Assembly: GCF_017356265.1 (NCBI RefSeq)
Contig: NZ_JAFNAW010000001.1
Location: forward strand, 1 to 64,000
DNA from: Paracoccus fontiphilus
Lineage (GTDB): Bacteria; Pseudomonadota; Alphaproteobacteria; Rhodobacterales; Rhodobacteraceae
Reading direction: 5' to 3'
Length of the DNA stretch: 64,000 nt
In this document: positions 26,381-34,902 of the stretch, one piece after another
Layout of the letters: every line of letters begins with the position of its first letter
How positions within the stretch are numbered: the stretch's first letter is position 1
Translations under genes and position numbers: made by a program
Notes under the pieces: model-generated
Told to the model about the DNA's origin: nothing
Databases searched by the model: none
What the model saw: only the letters and a program-made list of their open reading frames with translations

Positions 26381-27049
26381 ATGCGGCTTTTGCTGGTCGA
26401 GGACAATGAACAGCTTGCCGAGGCGTTGCAGACCCTGCTGGCGGGCGCGGGCCATGCCGTGGACCGGGTGGCCGACGGCGCCTCGGCCGAGGCGCTGGCT
26501 GCGGCCGAACGCTTCGACCTGATCATCCTGGACCTGAACCTGCCGCAGATGGACGGGCTGTCGGTGCTGCGCCAGTTGCGGGCGCGGAACAACCAGGCGG
26601 CGGTGCTGATCCTGACCGCGCGGGGCGCCCCCGAGGACCGGGTTCGCGGGCTGGACCTGGGCGCCGACGACTACATGGTCAAGCCCTTCGACATCGGAGA
26701 GTTCGAGGCCCGCGTCCGGTCCCTGCTGCGGCGGCAGGCGGGGCTGCGCGCGGCGGTCGTGACCGTGGGCAACGTCACGCTGGACCTGGCCGCGCGGCGC
26801 TTCACCGCCGGGGGCGTGGCGCTGGACCTGCCCGCCCGCGAACTGGCGCTGCTGGAACTGCTGTTCATGCGCGCGGGCAAGGTCGTGACCAAGGACGCCA
26901 TCGTGCAGTCGCTGACCAGCCTGGACGACAGCCTGTCCGAAAACGCCATCGAGCAATATGCCAGCCGCCTGCGCCGCAGGCTGGCGCCCCATGACGTGCA
27001 CCTGCGCACCGCGCGCGGCATCGGCTATTACATCGACAGGTCGGCCTGA
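26381..27049 (+). CDS. OmpR-family response regulator (TctD-like)
   Basis: A 222-residue response regulator. The receiver has E7/D8, phospho-acceptor D51 (IILDLNLP), T79 and K101 (YMVKPFD). The output domain (about 125-220) is an OmpR winged helix ending RTARGIGYYID. It should respond to the kinase encoded next and control the tctCBA/dehydratase cluster in carboxylate-dependent fashion, by analogy with TctD. The stop shares one base with the kinase start. Confidence 0.88.
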   Translation: MRLLLVEDNEQLAEALQTLLAGAGHAVDRVADGASAEALAAAERFDLIILDLNLPQMDGLSVLRQLRARNNQAAVLILTARGAPEDRVRGLDLGADDYMVKPFDIGEFEARVRSLLRRQAGLRAAVVTVGNVTLDLAARRFTAGGVALDLPARELALLELLFMRAGKVVTKDAIVQSLTSLDDSLSENAIEQYASRLRRRLAPHDVHLRTARGIGYYIDRSA

Positions 27050-28446
27050 TGGGATCGCTGCGGCGCCGGCTGCTGGGCTGGCTTCTGGCGGCAACCGCTG
27101 TGCTGGGCCTGCTGGCCCTGGCCGACACCTGGCGCGAGGCCGTGACAACCGCGACCCGCGTGTCCGACAGGGTTCTGGCCGGATCGGCGCTTGCCATCGC
27201 CGAACGGGTCACCGTGGACGAGGATCGGGGCCTGCAGGTGGACATCCCCTATTCCGCGCTGGAGATGCTGACCTCGACCGCGCAGGACCGAGTGTTCTAT
27301 CGCGTGGATGGTCCGCTGGGTTTCCTGACCGGCTATCCCGACCTGATGCCTGCCGCCACCGACCGGGACGGGCGCGGCTTCGCGGACAGCGTCCATGCGG
27401 GCGAACGGGTGCGCGTCATCACCCTGGCGCGCACGGTGTCCACCGGCGTCGAGTCGATCCCCTTCGCCGTCACCGTCGCGGAATCGACGCTGGCGCGGCG
27501 GGACCTGGCGCGGTCGATCCTGATCCGGTCCGCGCTGCGGCTGTCGGGCATGATCCTGGGCGCCGCGCTGATCGTCTGGATCTCGGTTCCGCTGGCGCTT
27601 CGCCCGCTGCATCGCCTGGGCCAGGCGATCGCCACCCGGTCGCCCGGCGACCTGTCGCCGATCCGCGAACCCGTGCCCCACGAGGTGCAGGGACTGGTCG
27701 AGGCCGTCAATTCCTTCATGGCCCGCCTTGGCACCGCGCTTGACGCGCTGCGGAACTTCACCGGCAATGCCAGCCACCAGTTGCGCACGCCCCTGGCGGT
27801 CCTGCGCACGCAACTGGCTTTAGCGGGGCGGGCTGACACGCCCCAGGCCATGCAGGCCGCCATTGCCAAGGGGGACATGGCGCTTGCCCATGCCGAGCGG
27901 GTTCTGGCGCAACTGCTTCTGCTGGCGCGCGTCGATGCCGCTCCGGGCCAGGGGGCGCCCTCGGTGGTCGATCTTGACCGGCTTGCCCGCGACCTGACGG
28001 GCGAGGCGATCCCCCGCGCCGCCGAAGCCGGCATCGACCTGGGCTTCGAGGGCGAGCCCGCCCGCGTCAGGGCAGAGCCGGTCCTGCTGGCCGAGGCGCT
28101 GGCAAACCTGATCGACAACGCGCTGGCCTATGCCGGGCGCGGGGCCGTTGTCACGGTGGGCGTGCGCCGGGACGGCGGTCATGCCGTTCTTGGCGTGACC
28201 GACGACGGCCCCGGCATTCCGCCCGAGGCCCGCACCCGGCTTGGCACCCGCTTCAGCCGCAATGCCGGTCAGGCCGAGGGGCTGGGTCTTGGCCTGGCCA
28301 TCGTGGCCGAGATCGCCGCCCTGTTCGGCGGCAGCCTGACGCTGTCGGAAGGGTCCGGCGGGCGCGGCCTCAGGGCCGAACTGTGGCTGCCACAGGCCTG
28401 CGGCGACGACAAGGGCCCCCCGCCGCAAGCGGCAGGGGGCCTCTGA
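27049..28446 (+). CDS. Sensor histidine kinase (TctE-like)
   Basis: A 465-residue inner-membrane kinase. Membrane segments at about 8-25 and 160-180 enclose a periplasmic 2CSK_N-type sensor domain. A HAMP-like linker leads to the H-box with phospho-acceptor H243 (NASHQLRTPL). The ATPase has an N-box (LIDNALAYAGRG), G1 (DDGPGIP) and G2 (GLGLGLAIV). Coupled by TGATG overlap to the response regulator. The binding protein encoded on the other side of the regulator may feed it ligand information. Confidence 0.88.
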   Translation: MGSLRRRLLGWLLAATAVLGLLALADTWREAVTTATRVSDRVLAGSALAIAERVTVDEDRGLQVDIPYSALEMLTSTAQDRVFYRVDGPLGFLTGYPDLMPAATDRDGRGFADSVHAGERVRVITLARTVSTGVESIPFAVTVAESTLARRDLARSILIRSALRLSGMILGAALIVWISVPLALRPLHRLGQAIATRSPGDLSPIREPVPHEVQGLVEAVNSFMARLGTALDALRNFTGNASHQLRTPLAVLRTQLALAGRADTPQAMQAAIAKGDMALAHAERVLAQLLLLARVDAAPGQGAPSVVDLDRLARDLTGEAIPRAAEAGIDLGFEGEPARVRAEPVLLAEALANLIDNALAYAGRGAVVTVGVRRDGGHAVLGVTDDGPGIPPEARTRLGTRFSRNAGQAEGLGLGLAIVAEIAALFGGSLTLSEGSGGRGLRAELWLPQACGDDKGPPPQAAGGL

Positions 28447-28463
28447 TCCGTCGTAATCGCCGG

Positions 28464-29195
28464 TCAGCGCAGCAGGCTGTCCGCCTGGGCGGCCGTCAGG
28501 TAGCCGGTCGCCTGCATCCCGTTGGCCTGCTGCCAGGACGCGATCGCGCCCCGGGTGCCCCGTCCGAAGGAGCCGTCGATCCCGCGGGTGTCATAGCCGC
28601 GCCGGGTCAGCGCCGCCTGGATGGCCGCGCGCTGCGACCGGCTGAGGCCGATGTCGTCCTCGGCGCCCGCGACCCCGACGCCCGCCGCGCTGCCCGAGGT
28701 ACGGCTGGCCGTGCCTGTGCCGCGCAGGATCTCGTTGGCCTGCGCGGTGCTGAGCGATCCGGTCTGCGAATAGCCGCGGTCACGCTGCCACAGGGCCACG
28801 GCGCGACGCGTGCCGGGGCCGAAGTTACCGTCGGCGCCGTTGGTGCTGTAGCCCAGCGCGTTCAGTTGCCGCTGGATGTTGATGCGCTGCTGCCGCGTCA
28901 GCCCGCTTGTGCCGCCCTGGTAGGGATCGTTGCGGTTGGCGGTGGTTCCGCCGCCCAGACGCTCGATCTGGTCGCGGGCCTGTTCGGAATAGCGCCCGTT
29001 CGGGAACTGCTGCAGGTAGGATTGATAGCCCCGCAGCGTGTTGCGGCTTTGCGCCTGTTCGAAGGCGGCCCGGTCCTGTTCCTGCGACAGGTATTCGCGC
29101 GCGACACCGCCCACGATGTCGCCCAGATCCTGCGCCTGTGCCGGCGCGGCCAAAGATGCGGCGACAAGCGCCGCGGAAAGCATCGTCCTGACCAT
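28464..29195 (-). CDS. Exported peptidoglycan-binding domain protein
   Basis: A 243-residue protein with a signal peptide (MVRTMLSAALVAASLAAPAQA). Residues 25-80 form a helical region with a FPNGRYSEQARDQIERL motif, as seen in periplasmic SEL1/TPR-like segments. Two PG_binding_1 domains follow (about 95-150 and 180-243), each with the G-x-DGxFGxGTRxA pattern: ADGNFGPGTRRAV and IDGSFGRGTRGAI. No catalytic domain is present, so it probably anchors to the cell wall. The start was chosen because GGGAGG lies seven bases before this ATG. Confidence 0.82.
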   Translation of the reverse strand: MVRTMLSAALVAASLAAPAQAQDLGDIVGGVAREYLSQEQDRAAFEQAQSRNTLRGYQSYLQQFPNGRYSEQARDQIERLGGGTTANRNDPYQGGTSGLTRQQRINIQRQLNALGYSTNGADGNFGPGTRRAVALWQRDRGYSQTGSLSTAQANEILRGTGTASRTSGSAAGVGVAGAEDDIGLSRSQRAAIQAALTRRGYDTRGIDGSFGRGTRGAIASWQQANGMQATGYLTAAQADSLLR

Positions 29196-29279
29196 CTGAT
29201 GGCCTCCCATTCGGAATCGTGCCCCGCCCGGGGGCGCCGTAGCTATAGCGCAGAGCAGGTGTTTTCGGTTCCGGCGCCT

Positions 29280-30212
29280 TTAACCCTGCGGGGTCATGGC
29301 CTTGCGCTGGCGATTGCGTTCCAGCCCAAGCTGGCGTTCCCGCCAGATGATGGCGATGCCCGCCCCGATCACCAGGGTCGCCCCGATCAGGACGACGCGG
29401 GTCGGCACCTCGCCGAAGACGTACCAGCCGATGGCGATGGCCAGCAGCATCGAGGCATATTCGAACGGCGCCACCAGGGACGCGTCGGCATGGCGATAGG
29501 CCGAGGTCAGCAGGATTTGCGCGATCCCGCCCAGGATGCCGCTGCCGACCAGAAGCACGGCGGTCTGCGCGTCCGGCATGACCCAGCCGAAGGGCAGCGT
29601 CAGAAGCCCCAGAATCGTCGAGGTGAAGGAAAACCAGAACACGATGGCCGAGGTGCGTTCCTCCTGCACCAGCTTGCGCACGAAGATCTGCGCCAGCGCC
29701 GCGCCCACCGCCCCGCCAAGCGCCACGACCGCGCCCAGCATCCGGTAGGGGTCGGGATCGGCATCCAGCCGCAACTGGGGCGACAGGACGATCAGCACCC
29801 CCGTCAGCCCGATGCCGACCATGGACAGGCGGAACAGGCGCACATCCTCGTTCAGAAACATCGCGGCGAAGATCACCACCAGCAGGGGGGCCGCATAGCC
29901 GATGGCCGTCACCTCGGGAAAGGACAGCAGCGCAAGGGCCGAGAAGTTGAGCGCCATGGCGGCGGTGCCGACGATGCCGCGGTAGAAGTGGCCCAGCGGA
30001 CGGACGGTGCGCAGGCCCACGCCAAGCTCTCTCCGGACGGCCAGCCAGACCAGGATCACGGGGATCGCGAACAACGACCGGAAGAACACCTGCTGGCCCG
30101 CCGGAACCGCGGCGGTCTCCGAGGTCGCCTTGACCATGGCGGCCATGACCGTGAAGATGGCCACGCTGGCGCATTTCAGCAGGATACCCTGCATCGGGTT
30201 CTGGTGGGGCAT
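29280..30212 (-). CDS. EamA/DMT family transporter
   Basis: A 310-residue membrane protein with ten hydrophobic segments and two EamA repeats (first around LLSFPEVTAIGYAAPLLVV, second around ADASLVAPFEYASMLLAIAI). The basic C-terminal tail ERNRQRK should be cytoplasmic. Substrate unknown. It belongs to a different DMT subfamily from the protein at 15059, sharing only general pattern. Confidence 0.8.
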   Translation of the reverse strand: MPHQNPMQGILLKCASVAIFTVMAAMVKATSETAAVPAGQQVFFRSLFAIPVILVWLAVRRELGVGLRTVRPLGHFYRGIVGTAAMALNFSALALLSFPEVTAIGYAAPLLVVIFAAMFLNEDVRLFRLSMVGIGLTGVLIVLSPQLRLDADPDPYRMLGAVVALGGAVGAALAQIFVRKLVQEERTSAIVFWFSFTSTILGLLTLPFGWVMPDAQTAVLLVGSGILGGIAQILLTSAYRHADASLVAPFEYASMLLAIAIGWYVFGEVPTRVVLIGATLVIGAGIAIIWRERQLGLERNRQRKAMTPQG

Positions 30213-30343
30213 GGGGCAGACCGCCTTTCGGACAGCTTACCGTTAGGCGGCGGCGCAGGGGGGCACAAGGGGCCGCTTGCAGTTCATGCAAAATTCATGG
30301 CGCCTAGGCCACAAGGCTGGCGCGAAAGGCGCAAGACTGACGG

Positions 30344-32380
30344 TCATTCTGCAGGCACGACCTCGGCCGGGCGGGCGTCGGACAGACCGAAATGGGCCAG
30401 CCCCTCTAGGACGCCGGCGGCGTGGGCGGCGGTGGCGCGGTAAAGGCCGGGGCGGTCCGCCAGCCGCAGTTCGGCCCAGGCATTGCCCACGACGATGGCC
30501 CGGCCCGCCGCCGCCAACATGCAGGCATCGTTGCCGCTGTCGCCCGCCGCCACGCAATCCGCCAGCGTCAGGCCCAGCCGGCGGGCCTCGAACGACAAGG
30601 CGCCGACCTTGCCCGCCCGCTGCGGCAGGATGTCGATGAAGCGCCCGTGCGAGGGGATCACCCGCGCGGCAAGCTGCGCGTCGGTCAGCGCGTCCTGGAT
30701 GGCCCAAGCGTCGGCCTCGGACCCGAACAGGCTGATCTTCCAGCGGCGCTGATCGTGGGGGGCCTGCCAGACGACGGCCATTCCAGACAGCAGCCTGCGG
30801 ATCGCCTCGGGCTGCCAGTCCCGGCCGATCCATGCGGCGTAGTCGGGGCAAAGCGCCAGCGCGCCGCGCCGGTTCGTGCGCCAGATCTCGGACCCGACCG
30901 AGGTGATCATCACCGCCGGTTCCGGTATCGACCAGTCGGCCAGGATGCGCCGCGCCTCGGGAAGGGACCGGCCGGTGGCGATCATGGCATGTTGGCGGCG
31001 GCCGCGGGTGCCCGCGATCCATCGCGCGAAGGCCGGTGCCGACTTCGGGCAGCCGGTCAGCGTCCCGTCGATGTCGAAGGCCAGCACCGTCCGGGGCAAG
31101 GGTCCGGGGCGCAGCGGGGCGGACTTGCGCGTCAGGCGGCGGCAGACCAGGAAGACCCGCTCTGCCCAGGCGTCCCAGTCGAACCATTGGTGGTTCGCCA
31201 GCGCGTTCTGCGACCGGCGCTTCCATTCGTCAGGATCGCCCAGCAGGCGCAGGCAGGCGGCGGCGATCCCGGTTTGGGACTGCGGATCGACCGGCAGCCC
31301 GTGGCCGATGGCGCCCAGGATATCGACCGAGGCGCCATGCCGCGCCGCGGCGACCGGCAGGCCGAAACACGCGGCCTCGACCAGGGAGGGGCAGAATGTC
31401 TCGTGCAGGGCGGGGCTCACGAGGAGGCCCCCCTGCAGGACGGCCCGGCGGTAGAACTGCGGCACCAGCGCCGCGTCGTGGCAGGGGGCCAGCAGCACCT
31501 TGCCGGGCGCGGCCTTCGCCATGGTGGCTAGTTCCGCAAGGACGCCCCGCCGGTCCGGCCCGGCCTTGTCGCCGCAGGACAGGATGACCAGGTTAGCCCT
31601 TGTCCGAAGGTCGGCCGACGACAGGAAGGCCTGCATCAATCCGGCAAGGTTCAGCCTTTCGCCCGGCCGGGCGACCGCCAGAAGGAACGGCAGTCCGGGG
31701 CGGTCCAGGCCGGATCCCAGCATCCTTGCCGCCGCCTCATCCCCTGATGACAGGGGCAGGCTGATGCCCGGATTGATCCGCCAGACCCGGCCCGCGCTGT
31801 CGGGATCAAGGGCGGCCACCTGTCGTTCCGCCTCGTCCTGCGAGGCGGCGATGATGGCGTCGGCGCCGGCGATCGCCCGACGTTCGCGCCCGATGGCGGC
31901 ATTGGCCTCGCCCGTGGCGCGGCCCTGCGTCCCGGTCCCCGGCAGATGGGGGGTGTAAAGCATCGGGACATGAAACCGTGCCCGCGCCGCAAGACCCAGT
32001 TCCGCGGCATCGGCCCCGTGGCAGTGCAGGATGTCGGGCTTGCGCGGCAGATGCGCCAGCAGGTCGAGAAACGCCTCTGCCAGCGCCGGCAGGTCCGCCT
32101 CGGACGCCTCCTTTTCGGGACGGGCGTCGGTCGGGCCTTTCAGGCGCAGGATGCGAAGCTTGGGCCCGATCTGCTGGAGGGGGACGTCGTGGCCGGGACC
32201 CGGGGCGGGATCGCGGATGAGCCGGGTCAGGATGTCGACGCGCGACACGCCGGGCAGGCGGGCCTGCGCCGCCGCCGCGCCCAGGACATGGGCGATGCGA
32301 CCTTCGGCGTGCGGGGCCGGGTCATGGCTGATCGGAGGCTGCTCGATGCAGCCGCCAAGGGCGATGTGCATCACATACAT
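30344..32380 (-). CDS. Sucrose-phosphate-synthase-like glycosyltransferase fused to HAD phosphatase
   Basis: A 678-residue two-domain protein. Residues 1-430 are a GT-B fold of the GT4 sucrose-phosphate-synthase type: DILHCHGADAAELG for the HxxxAxxxG region, ERRAIAGADAIIAAS, INPGI, and the donor-binding SPALHETFCPSLVEAA. Residues about 435-675 are a HAD-IIB domain with VLAFDIDGTLTG (nucleophile motif) and AAGDSGNDACML (motif IV). By family knowledge it would make a sugar-phosphate disaccharide and dephosphorylate it, for example sucrose or a mannosylfructose-like osmolyte; the exact product is unknown. The start ATG (MYVMHIALGG) has GAGG five bases upstream. Confidence 0.8.
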   Translation of the reverse strand: MYVMHIALGGCIEQPPISHDPAPHAEGRIAHVLGAAAAQARLPGVSRVDILTRLIRDPAPGPGHDVPLQQIGPKLRILRLKGPTDARPEKEASEADLPALAEAFLDLLAHLPRKPDILHCHGADAAELGLAARARFHVPMLYTPHLPGTGTQGRATGEANAAIGRERRAIAGADAIIAASQDEAERQVAALDPDSAGRVWRINPGISLPLSSGDEAAARMLGSGLDRPGLPFLLAVARPGERLNLAGLMQAFLSSADLRTRANLVILSCGDKAGPDRRGVLAELATMAKAAPGKVLLAPCHDAALVPQFYRRAVLQGGLLVSPALHETFCPSLVEAACFGLPVAAARHGASVDILGAIGHGLPVDPQSQTGIAAACLRLLGDPDEWKRRSQNALANHQWFDWDAWAERVFLVCRRLTRKSAPLRPGPLPRTVLAFDIDGTLTGCPKSAPAFARWIAGTRGRRQHAMIATGRSLPEARRILADWSIPEPAVMITSVGSEIWRTNRRGALALCPDYAAWIGRDWQPEAIRRLLSGMAVVWQAPHDQRRWKISLFGSEADAWAIQDALTDAQLAARVIPSHGRFIDILPQRAGKVGALSFEARRLGLTLADCVAAGDSGNDACMLAAAGRAIVVGNAWAELRLADRPGLYRATAAHAAGVLEGLAHFGLSDARPAEVVPAE

Positions 32381-32721
32381 CGGAACCTCGTCTCGTGTGG
32401 CGGTGCGCAGCGGATCAAGGCCTGCCCCTCGCTGCGACAGTCCAACGTGAGCCGTCGCGCCGGGTTCCGGAAAGGCGGCCGCGGCAAGGCGATCCGATCC
32501 GCGTTGCGGGTCGCTTGGGGCCACACGGCTGCAACGCGGGACATGCGGCGGCGAATATGCCGATGGCCGGCCCCGGCGCATATCCCCAAAACGGGGAGTT
32601 GAAATGGAATATATGTATTCCAAATATTATGGTAATATTAAAACTGGAATCGAAGACATTTTTTTTTCAGTGTTTCGGCTAATTAAAACCGGCCATTTTT
32701 CAGTAGCAAAGGTTGCACAAA
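32381..32721. other. Divergent intergenic region with AT-rich island
   Basis: 341 bases without a convincing gene. From about 32600 to 32721 the sequence turns markedly AT-rich with T- and A-runs, unlike its GC-rich surroundings. It should hold the promoters of the glycosyltransferase and the subtilase. A frame starting at 32604 after GGGGAG reads 33 residues of atypical composition and then runs out of frame through the subtilase, so it is not called. Confidence 0.5.
32605..32622. promoter_or_regulatory. 18-bp operator-like palindrome
   Basis: TGGAATA and TATTCCA are perfect 7-bp inverted arms around the 4-base spacer TATG. It lies at the start of the AT-rich island, 100 bases before the subtilase start and 225 before the glycosyltransferase start. 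The size and symmetry suit a dimeric regulator; which one is unknown. Confidence 0.5.
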
Positions 32722-33963
32722 ATGACAGACGAGACTTCTCCATTTCTCAGGCTCAAGGCGCCCCGTCCCACCGGAAACGTCATCATCGTCTTCGGCGACA
32801 TTCCCGAGGACGAGCAATTGCGCATTCTGGAAAAGGGATCGCGCAGCATGGGGGCCGGGGCGCAGGCACTTGCCCTGGCCGCGGACGACGTGGCCCGGAT
32901 CGACACGCTGGATCTGCCGCAGCCCATCCTGATGCGCGGCCTGGGCATCGGCACCATCCACGTGCCCGGACATGCCGGCATCGCGGCGGTCGCCCAGACC
33001 TTCCGGGCAGAGGAAGGCGTGAACGAGGCGCGGCCCGAGTTCTTCATGTATGCCATGCCGCCCAGCGTCCTGGCCAGCGACGACCTGTTCCGCACCTGGG
33101 GCGTCGCGCGCACCGGGGCGGAAAACAGCCCCTTCACCGGCCGGGGCATCCGGGTCGCCGTTCTGGACACCGGCTTCGATCTTGACCATCCCGACTTCCA
33201 GGGGCGCACCATCGTGCATCAAAGCTTCGTCCCGGGCGAGGACGTGATGGACGGGCAGGGCCACGGCACCCATTGCATCGGCACAGCCGCCGGACCCCGG
33301 GGCGGCGCCAACCTGCCCCGCTACGGCATCGCGACCGAGGCCGAGATTTACGTGGGCAAGGTGCTGAACAACCGGGGCGTTGGCACCGAGACCGATATCC
33401 TGGCCGGCATGGAATGGGCGATCGAGCAGGGGTGCCAGGTCATCTCGATGTCGCTGGGGCGCCCGACCCAGACCGGCGAGAAGCCAAGCGCCGCCTATGA
33501 GCGGCTGGGCAGGATGGCCCTTGACCGCGGCGCGCTGATCGCCGCCGCCGCCGGCAACGACAGCACGCGGGAATTCGGCTTTGTCGCGCCGGTGGGGGCG
33601 CCCGCGAACTCTCCCTCGATCATGGCGGTGGCGGCGGTCGACGCGTCGGACAATGTCGCCAACTTCTCGTCCGGCGGGATCAACACGAATGGCGGCGAGG
33701 TGAACATTGCCGCGCCTGGCGTTTCGGTGTTCTCGTCGGTCCCGCGTCCGCGGCTTTACGATACGCTGAACGGCACCAGCATGGCCTGTCCCCATGTCGC
33801 GGGGATCGCGGCGCTTTGGGCCGAATCCGATCCCGGCCTTCGCGGCCAGTCGCTTTGGGATGCCTTGGTGCGGTCCGCCCAGCCGATGTCCCATCCCGCT
33901 TCGGATGTCGGTGCCGGCATGGTCCAGGCGCCGGGTGGCGATGAAGCGGCGCCGATCGCCTAG
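32722..33963 (+). CDS. S8 family serine peptidase (subtilase), no signal peptide
   Basis: A 413-residue subtilase. The catalytic triad is complete: D149 (VAVLDTGFD), H181 (GQGHGTHC) and S353 (NGTSMACPH), with oxyanion N279 (AAAGND). Residues 1-125 form an N-terminal domain without Sec signal or TM, including VIIVFGDIPEDEQLRILEKG, which may act as a built-in prodomain. It appears cytoplasmic unless exported by another route. The ATG at 32722 is preferred over a TTG three codons upstream. Next comes a small I9-like gene, a possible inhibitor or chaperone for this enzyme. Confidence 0.85.
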   Translation: MTDETSPFLRLKAPRPTGNVIIVFGDIPEDEQLRILEKGSRSMGAGAQALALAADDVARIDTLDLPQPILMRGLGIGTIHVPGHAGIAAVAQTFRAEEGVNEARPEFFMYAMPPSVLASDDLFRTWGVARTGAENSPFTGRGIRVAVLDTGFDLDHPDFQGRTIVHQSFVPGEDVMDGQGHGTHCIGTAAGPRGGANLPRYGIATEAEIYVGKVLNNRGVGTETDILAGMEWAIEQGCQVISMSLGRPTQTGEKPSAAYERLGRMALDRGALIAAAAGNDSTREFGFVAPVGAPANSPSIMAVAAVDASDNVANFSSGGINTNGGEVNIAAPGVSVFSSVPRPRLYDTLNGTSMACPHVAGIAALWAESDPGLRGQSLWDALVRSAQPMSHPASDVGAGMVQAPGGDEAAPIA

Positions 33964-34037
33964 ATGGGCCGTGGCCGAACTGCTAGGCTGGGGCATGGCC
34001 GCCCGCAGGCTGCGGCGGCGTCAGCAGGAGAACCCCG

Positions 34038-34280
34038 ATGGCCGATGTCACCTACATGATCACCGTGGACGAGGCCCATGTGGATGCCGTGGACGCCATC
34101 GCGAAACTGGTCAGCGATCACGGGCTGACCGTGAACCGTGTCGTGAAGGGGGCCGGGGCGATCCAGGCGACCGGCAGCGACACGGATCGCGGCAAGCTTG
34201 AAAGCATCGAAGGCGTGATGGAGGTTCGCCCCGAAGGCGTCATCCGCCACCCGCCGATGAACCCCAAGATCCCGCAATAG
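34038..34280 (+). CDS. Small protein resembling a subtilisin propeptide (inhibitor I9 fold)
   Basis: An 80-residue protein. The pattern YMITVDEAHVDAVDAIAKLV, a central GAIQATGS strand and SIEGVMEVRPEG matches the beta-alpha-beta-beta-alpha-beta order and closing VxxVExD-like strand of I9 propeptides. AGGAG stands seven bases before the ATG. It follows the subtilase by 74 bases on the same strand, so a protease-inhibitor or foldase pair is likely. It has no signal peptide, like its partner. The fold assignment is from pattern only. Confidence 0.65.
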   Translation: MADVTYMITVDEAHVDAVDAIAKLVSDHGLTVNRVVKGAGAIQATGSDTDRGKLESIEGVMEVRPEGVIRHPPMNPKIPQ

Positions 34281-34288
34281 GCGGCCGG

Positions 34289-34309
34289 CGGCGGCGACTG
34301 TCGCCGCCG
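34289..34309. terminator. GC hairpin between convergent genes
   Basis: CGGCGGCGA and TCGCCGCCG form a perfect 9-bp stem with a 3-base loop, nine bases beyond the stop of the I9-like gene and facing the end of soxG. No strong T-run follows, so it may act weakly. Confidence 0.45.
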
Positions 34310-34361
34310 TTCCGCGCGGGGACGCGATGCCGCCGGGTCCGATCCTGTTCCGGCGGGACTT

Positions 34362-34892
34362 CTACAGCCCCGCCGCGATTTCCGTCCGGACCTGGGTCAG
34401 CAGGGACCGGACATGCGGGGCGAAGCTGCGCCACACGTCCATGCGGAAGTCGGTCGGGCCGTCGCGCCACAGGATCACGGTCGCGCTGTCAAAGACGGTG
34501 CGCGCGGCAGCGCCCACGGGCATGGCCGCGATGTTGCGCGGGCAGCAGGCCGCCAGCAGGTCCAGAACGGCAGGTCCGGACAGGCGCAGGGTGATCTCGC
34601 GGTCGCTGATGTCCACCAGGCTGTGCGGCGCGTCCGCATAGGCGGCGCGGGCCGGGGACGCCAGGTCCGTGCCCTCGGGCGCCACGATCAGCCATTCGTC
34701 GGGGCCGAGGCACAGCGCCTCGGCACCATTCGCCGCGGCGCGGCTGCCCACGCGGGTCGGCAGGTCCAGCCCAAGCGCCCGGCCCAGCGTTTCGCGATGC
34801 GCGGGCTTCACGCGCAGCGACAGGCGCAGGGCGGGGGCCAGGTCCTCGACCACGACGGGCGAGGCGTCGAACTGATGCTTCTGGTTGGTCAT
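34362..34892 (-). CDS. soxG: Sarcosine oxidase gamma subunit
   Basis: A 176-residue subunit of heterotetrameric sarcosine oxidase. It carries the SoxG pattern LCLGPDEWLIVAPEG, HSLVDISDREITLRLSGPA and LLAACCPRNIAAMPVGAAA, with the characteristic Cys-Cys-Pro. The family is related to the aminomethyltransferase fold and completes the complex. The start is the ATG following GGAGA rather than the GTG one codon earlier. Last gene of soxBDAG, ten bases after soxA. Confidence 0.88.
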   Translation of the reverse strand: MTNQKHQFDASPVVVEDLAPALRLSLRVKPAHRETLGRALGLDLPTRVGSRAAANGAEALCLGPDEWLIVAPEGTDLASPARAAYADAPHSLVDISDREITLRLSGPAVLDLLAACCPRNIAAMPVGAAARTVFDSATVILWRDGPTDFRMDVWRSFAPHVRSLLTQVRTEIAAGL

Positions 34893-34902
34893 CACTGTCT
34901 CC

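Noticed and set aside
32604..33185. Open frame with a good ribosome-binding site before the subtilase
   Set aside because: It reads AT-rich atypical residues then runs out of frame through the conserved subtilase N-terminus; more likely promoter DNA.
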